Assembly (NCBI GenBank): GCA_002344895.1
Contig: DDUR01000060.1
Coordinates: forward strand, 1 to 51,137
Reading direction: 5' to 3'
Length of the DNA stretch: 51,137 nt
Source of the DNA: Ignavibacteria bacterium UBA2333
GTDB taxonomy: Bacteria; Bacteroidota; Ignavibacteria; Kapaibacteriales; Kapaibacteriaceae
A program made the position numbers and the translations under genes. Below, in pieces: positions 50,259 to 51,137 of this stretch (the first letter of the stretch is position 1; every line of letters begins with the position of its first letter). The notes beneath the pieces are model-generated. The model had not been told where the DNA came from and made no database searches. It saw only the letters and a list, made by a program, of their open reading frames with translations.

Positions 50259-50417
50259 GCGTCAACCGTGGCCTTCAATAGCAAAACCGATTCTCTGCAC
50301 GTTGTCAGCTCAAGCATCGATCCTCGCGATCTGGATCGCGCTCAGCGAGAGAACGTTGTTACTGCCTATCATCATAAACCGGTAACACACGAAGTCCTGC
50401 GAACCATCTTTTTGTAG
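50259..50417 (+). pseudogene. Decayed duplicate of the response-regulator 3' end
   Basis: These 159 nt match 48490-48649 of the response-regulator gene in the same orientation. My hand alignment gives about eight substitutions and a one-base deletion (GATTTCTC to GATTCTC) that breaks the frame. The stop codon is still present at its end. No other part of the receiver gene is present, so it cannot make a receiver domain. Confidence 0.9.
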
Positions 50418-50463
50418 TTCGGGCTCGTGGTCTGATTTTCTTAGCGCTTGAGTAGATTCGGTG

Positions 50464-51018
50464 ATGAATCTGATCACGCTTCTTCTCGTTTTCTTTTCGT
50501 CGGATACATTCCTCTCCGTTGTTTCGTCCTCAAGGGATACAGTTCAGTTTGAGCTTTCGGGAGGGTCACTGCAGAGTTATGGATGCAAACCGATTGACCC
50601 TTCCTATTGGATATCAGGTAGTGGATCCGTGGTAACGATCATATATCGTGAGAAACAGAATCAACCAACGTTCCGAGTATGGGGCATGAATACTGACGAC
50701 GCGGCTGGTATCTCGGTCAACGGCAGTGATTATCCCTTGTCGATATCGACAGCATCATACACGACAAAAATCACTTGTGGAACATCACCGGGAACCGAAG
50801 GCATAACCTTTCAGGAAGGCCTGCTCGTTGGTGTGAATACGCCATCACAAGGTAACTACTCATATCAAGACATTACCCTCAACGCTATCAACGTCAAAAC
50901 GCTCACCATTCGAGGTCTGCGCGGTGCAGGGTGGGGGTTTTGTGGAATCGTACAACGCGGACCTCGTGAAACAGAGGATGCGACAAAACACCAGCGACGT
51001 GGTCGAATCGACGATTGA
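50464..51018 (+). CDS. Secreted protein of unknown function
   Basis: About 184 residues. The signal peptide (MNLITLLLVFFSSDTFLSVV) is followed by a strand-rich domain with three cysteines (SYGCKPIDPSYW, KITCGTSPG, GWGFCGIVQ) and a charged C-terminal tail. The core reminds me of extracellular beta-sandwich modules in Bacteroidota, but I cannot name a family. The C-terminal 25 residues are basic and polar, and the frame ends just before the second hairpin repeat, so the terminus may be extended by drift. Confidence 0.72.
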   Translation: MNLITLLLVFFSSDTFLSVVSSSRDTVQFELSGGSLQSYGCKPIDPSYWISGSGSVVTIIYREKQNQPTFRVWGMNTDDAAGISVNGSDYPLSISTASYTTKITCGTSPGTEGITFQEGLLVGVNTPSQGNYSYQDITLNAINVKTLTIRGLRGAGWGFCGIVQRGPRETEDATKHQRRGRIDD

Positions 51019-51042
51019 TGTACTGGTACGCTGCCCAAATGA

Positions 51043-51078
51043 CATGGTGCCGGGGACGTATAGGTCCCCGGCACCATG
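51043..51078. repeat. Hairpin repeat (copy 2)
   Basis: CATGGTGCCGGGGAC (51043-51057) pairs fully with GTCCCCGGCACCATG (51064-51078) around a 6-nt loop. The core matches copy 1 at 50213-50250, with different flanks and loop. Confidence 0.88.
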
Positions 51079-51111
51079 ACGGGACGTTGAGAGAGTATCG
51101 TTGTAGGTCGG

Positions 51112-51137
51112 ACAAAAAAAATCCCCCGAATCCTGAG
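51112..51137 (-). terminator. Partial terminator at the window edge
   Basis: On the minus strand GATTCGGGGGA is followed by eight T residues. It looks like the 3' half of a terminator stem whose 5' half lies beyond 51137, implying that a minus-strand gene ends just outside the window. Confidence 0.4.

Larger units (their letters stand above)
50158..50460. other. 303-nt gene-free stretch with hairpin and response-regulator remnant
   Basis: The stretch holds a perfect hairpin at 50213-50250 and the decayed response-regulator tail at 50259-50417. After that only a promoter-like TAGATTCG (50452-50459) precedes the next gene. No other gene is visible. Confidence 0.7.

Overview
The window reads as chromosome of a Gram-negative bacterium from the Bacteroidota/Chlorobiota (FCB) side of the tree. 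The clues are two TonB-dependent receptors (one with a carboxypeptidase-regulatory-like N-terminal domain), secreted proteins ending in type IX secretion-like sorting tails, promoters of the TAnnTTTG type, an elongation factor P with the PGNLRAF loop that I recall from Chlorobium, and CMP-Kdo synthetase for lipopolysaccharide. Naming a genus would be a guess. Coding density is very high, neighbouring genes often share ATGA or GTGA stop/start overlaps, and I see no CRISPR array, integrase, transposase or phage module.

Layout. 1-170: palindromic element and 10-bp tandem repeats. 166-6090 (minus): two APC amino-acid permeases, a Crp/Fnr regulator and a TonB receptor. 6235-7226: peroxiredoxin and a small coiled-coil protein. 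7496-12464 (minus): two large secreted proteins, a beta-helix protein and an arylsulfotransferase-like/FN3 protein. 12606-15541 (minus): tRNA-Cys, efp, accB, accC, gcvH. 15577-17001: delta-60-repeat secreted protein. 17087-26289 (minus): an apparent 9.2-kb transcription unit running GDP-mannose pyrophosphorylase/phosphomannomutase-like fusion, PTS EIIA, hisS, a small unknown, a histidine kinase, FtsW/RodA, MerR, a secreted WD40 protein and an OmpA-like protein, ending at a terminator. 26374-35868 (minus): FemAB-like acyltransferase, glycosyltransferase, EamA transporter, isochorismatase-like hydrolase, DinB-like protein, acetyl-CoA synthetase, AAA/TPR ATPase, lipoprotein. 35974-37469 (plus): outer-membrane barrel and GT9 glycosyltransferase. 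37456-39175 (minus): plsC, gatC, kdsB. 39275-40162 (plus): beta-barrel protein and SUI1/YciH. 40184-44817 (minus): a TonB receptor, surface protein, beta-propeller lipoprotein and small lipoprotein operon resembling corrinoid (BtuB/BtuG) uptake loci. 44947-51018 (plus): tri-haem cytochrome c, membrane protein, PAS kinase with response regulator, WYL regulator with VOC protein, and a secreted unknown, with hairpin repeats and a decayed copy of the response-regulator 3' end.

The most unusual signals are at DNA level: (1) a dispersed doublet of GGGGC runs, mostly about 9 bp apart, seen 17 to 19 times on both strands and inside genes in different reading frames; (2) CGTAnnTTTG promoter elements only 5-9 nt from start codons, predicting leaderless or nearly leaderless mRNAs; (3) a 1.6-kb WYL-VOC segment bracketed by about 160-bp direct repeats of a response-regulator tail; (4) a perfect 30-bp palindrome inside a coding region; and (5) the probable corrinoid-capture operon, whose second gene fuses a cysteine-rich DUF5522-like domain to a secreted surface domain.
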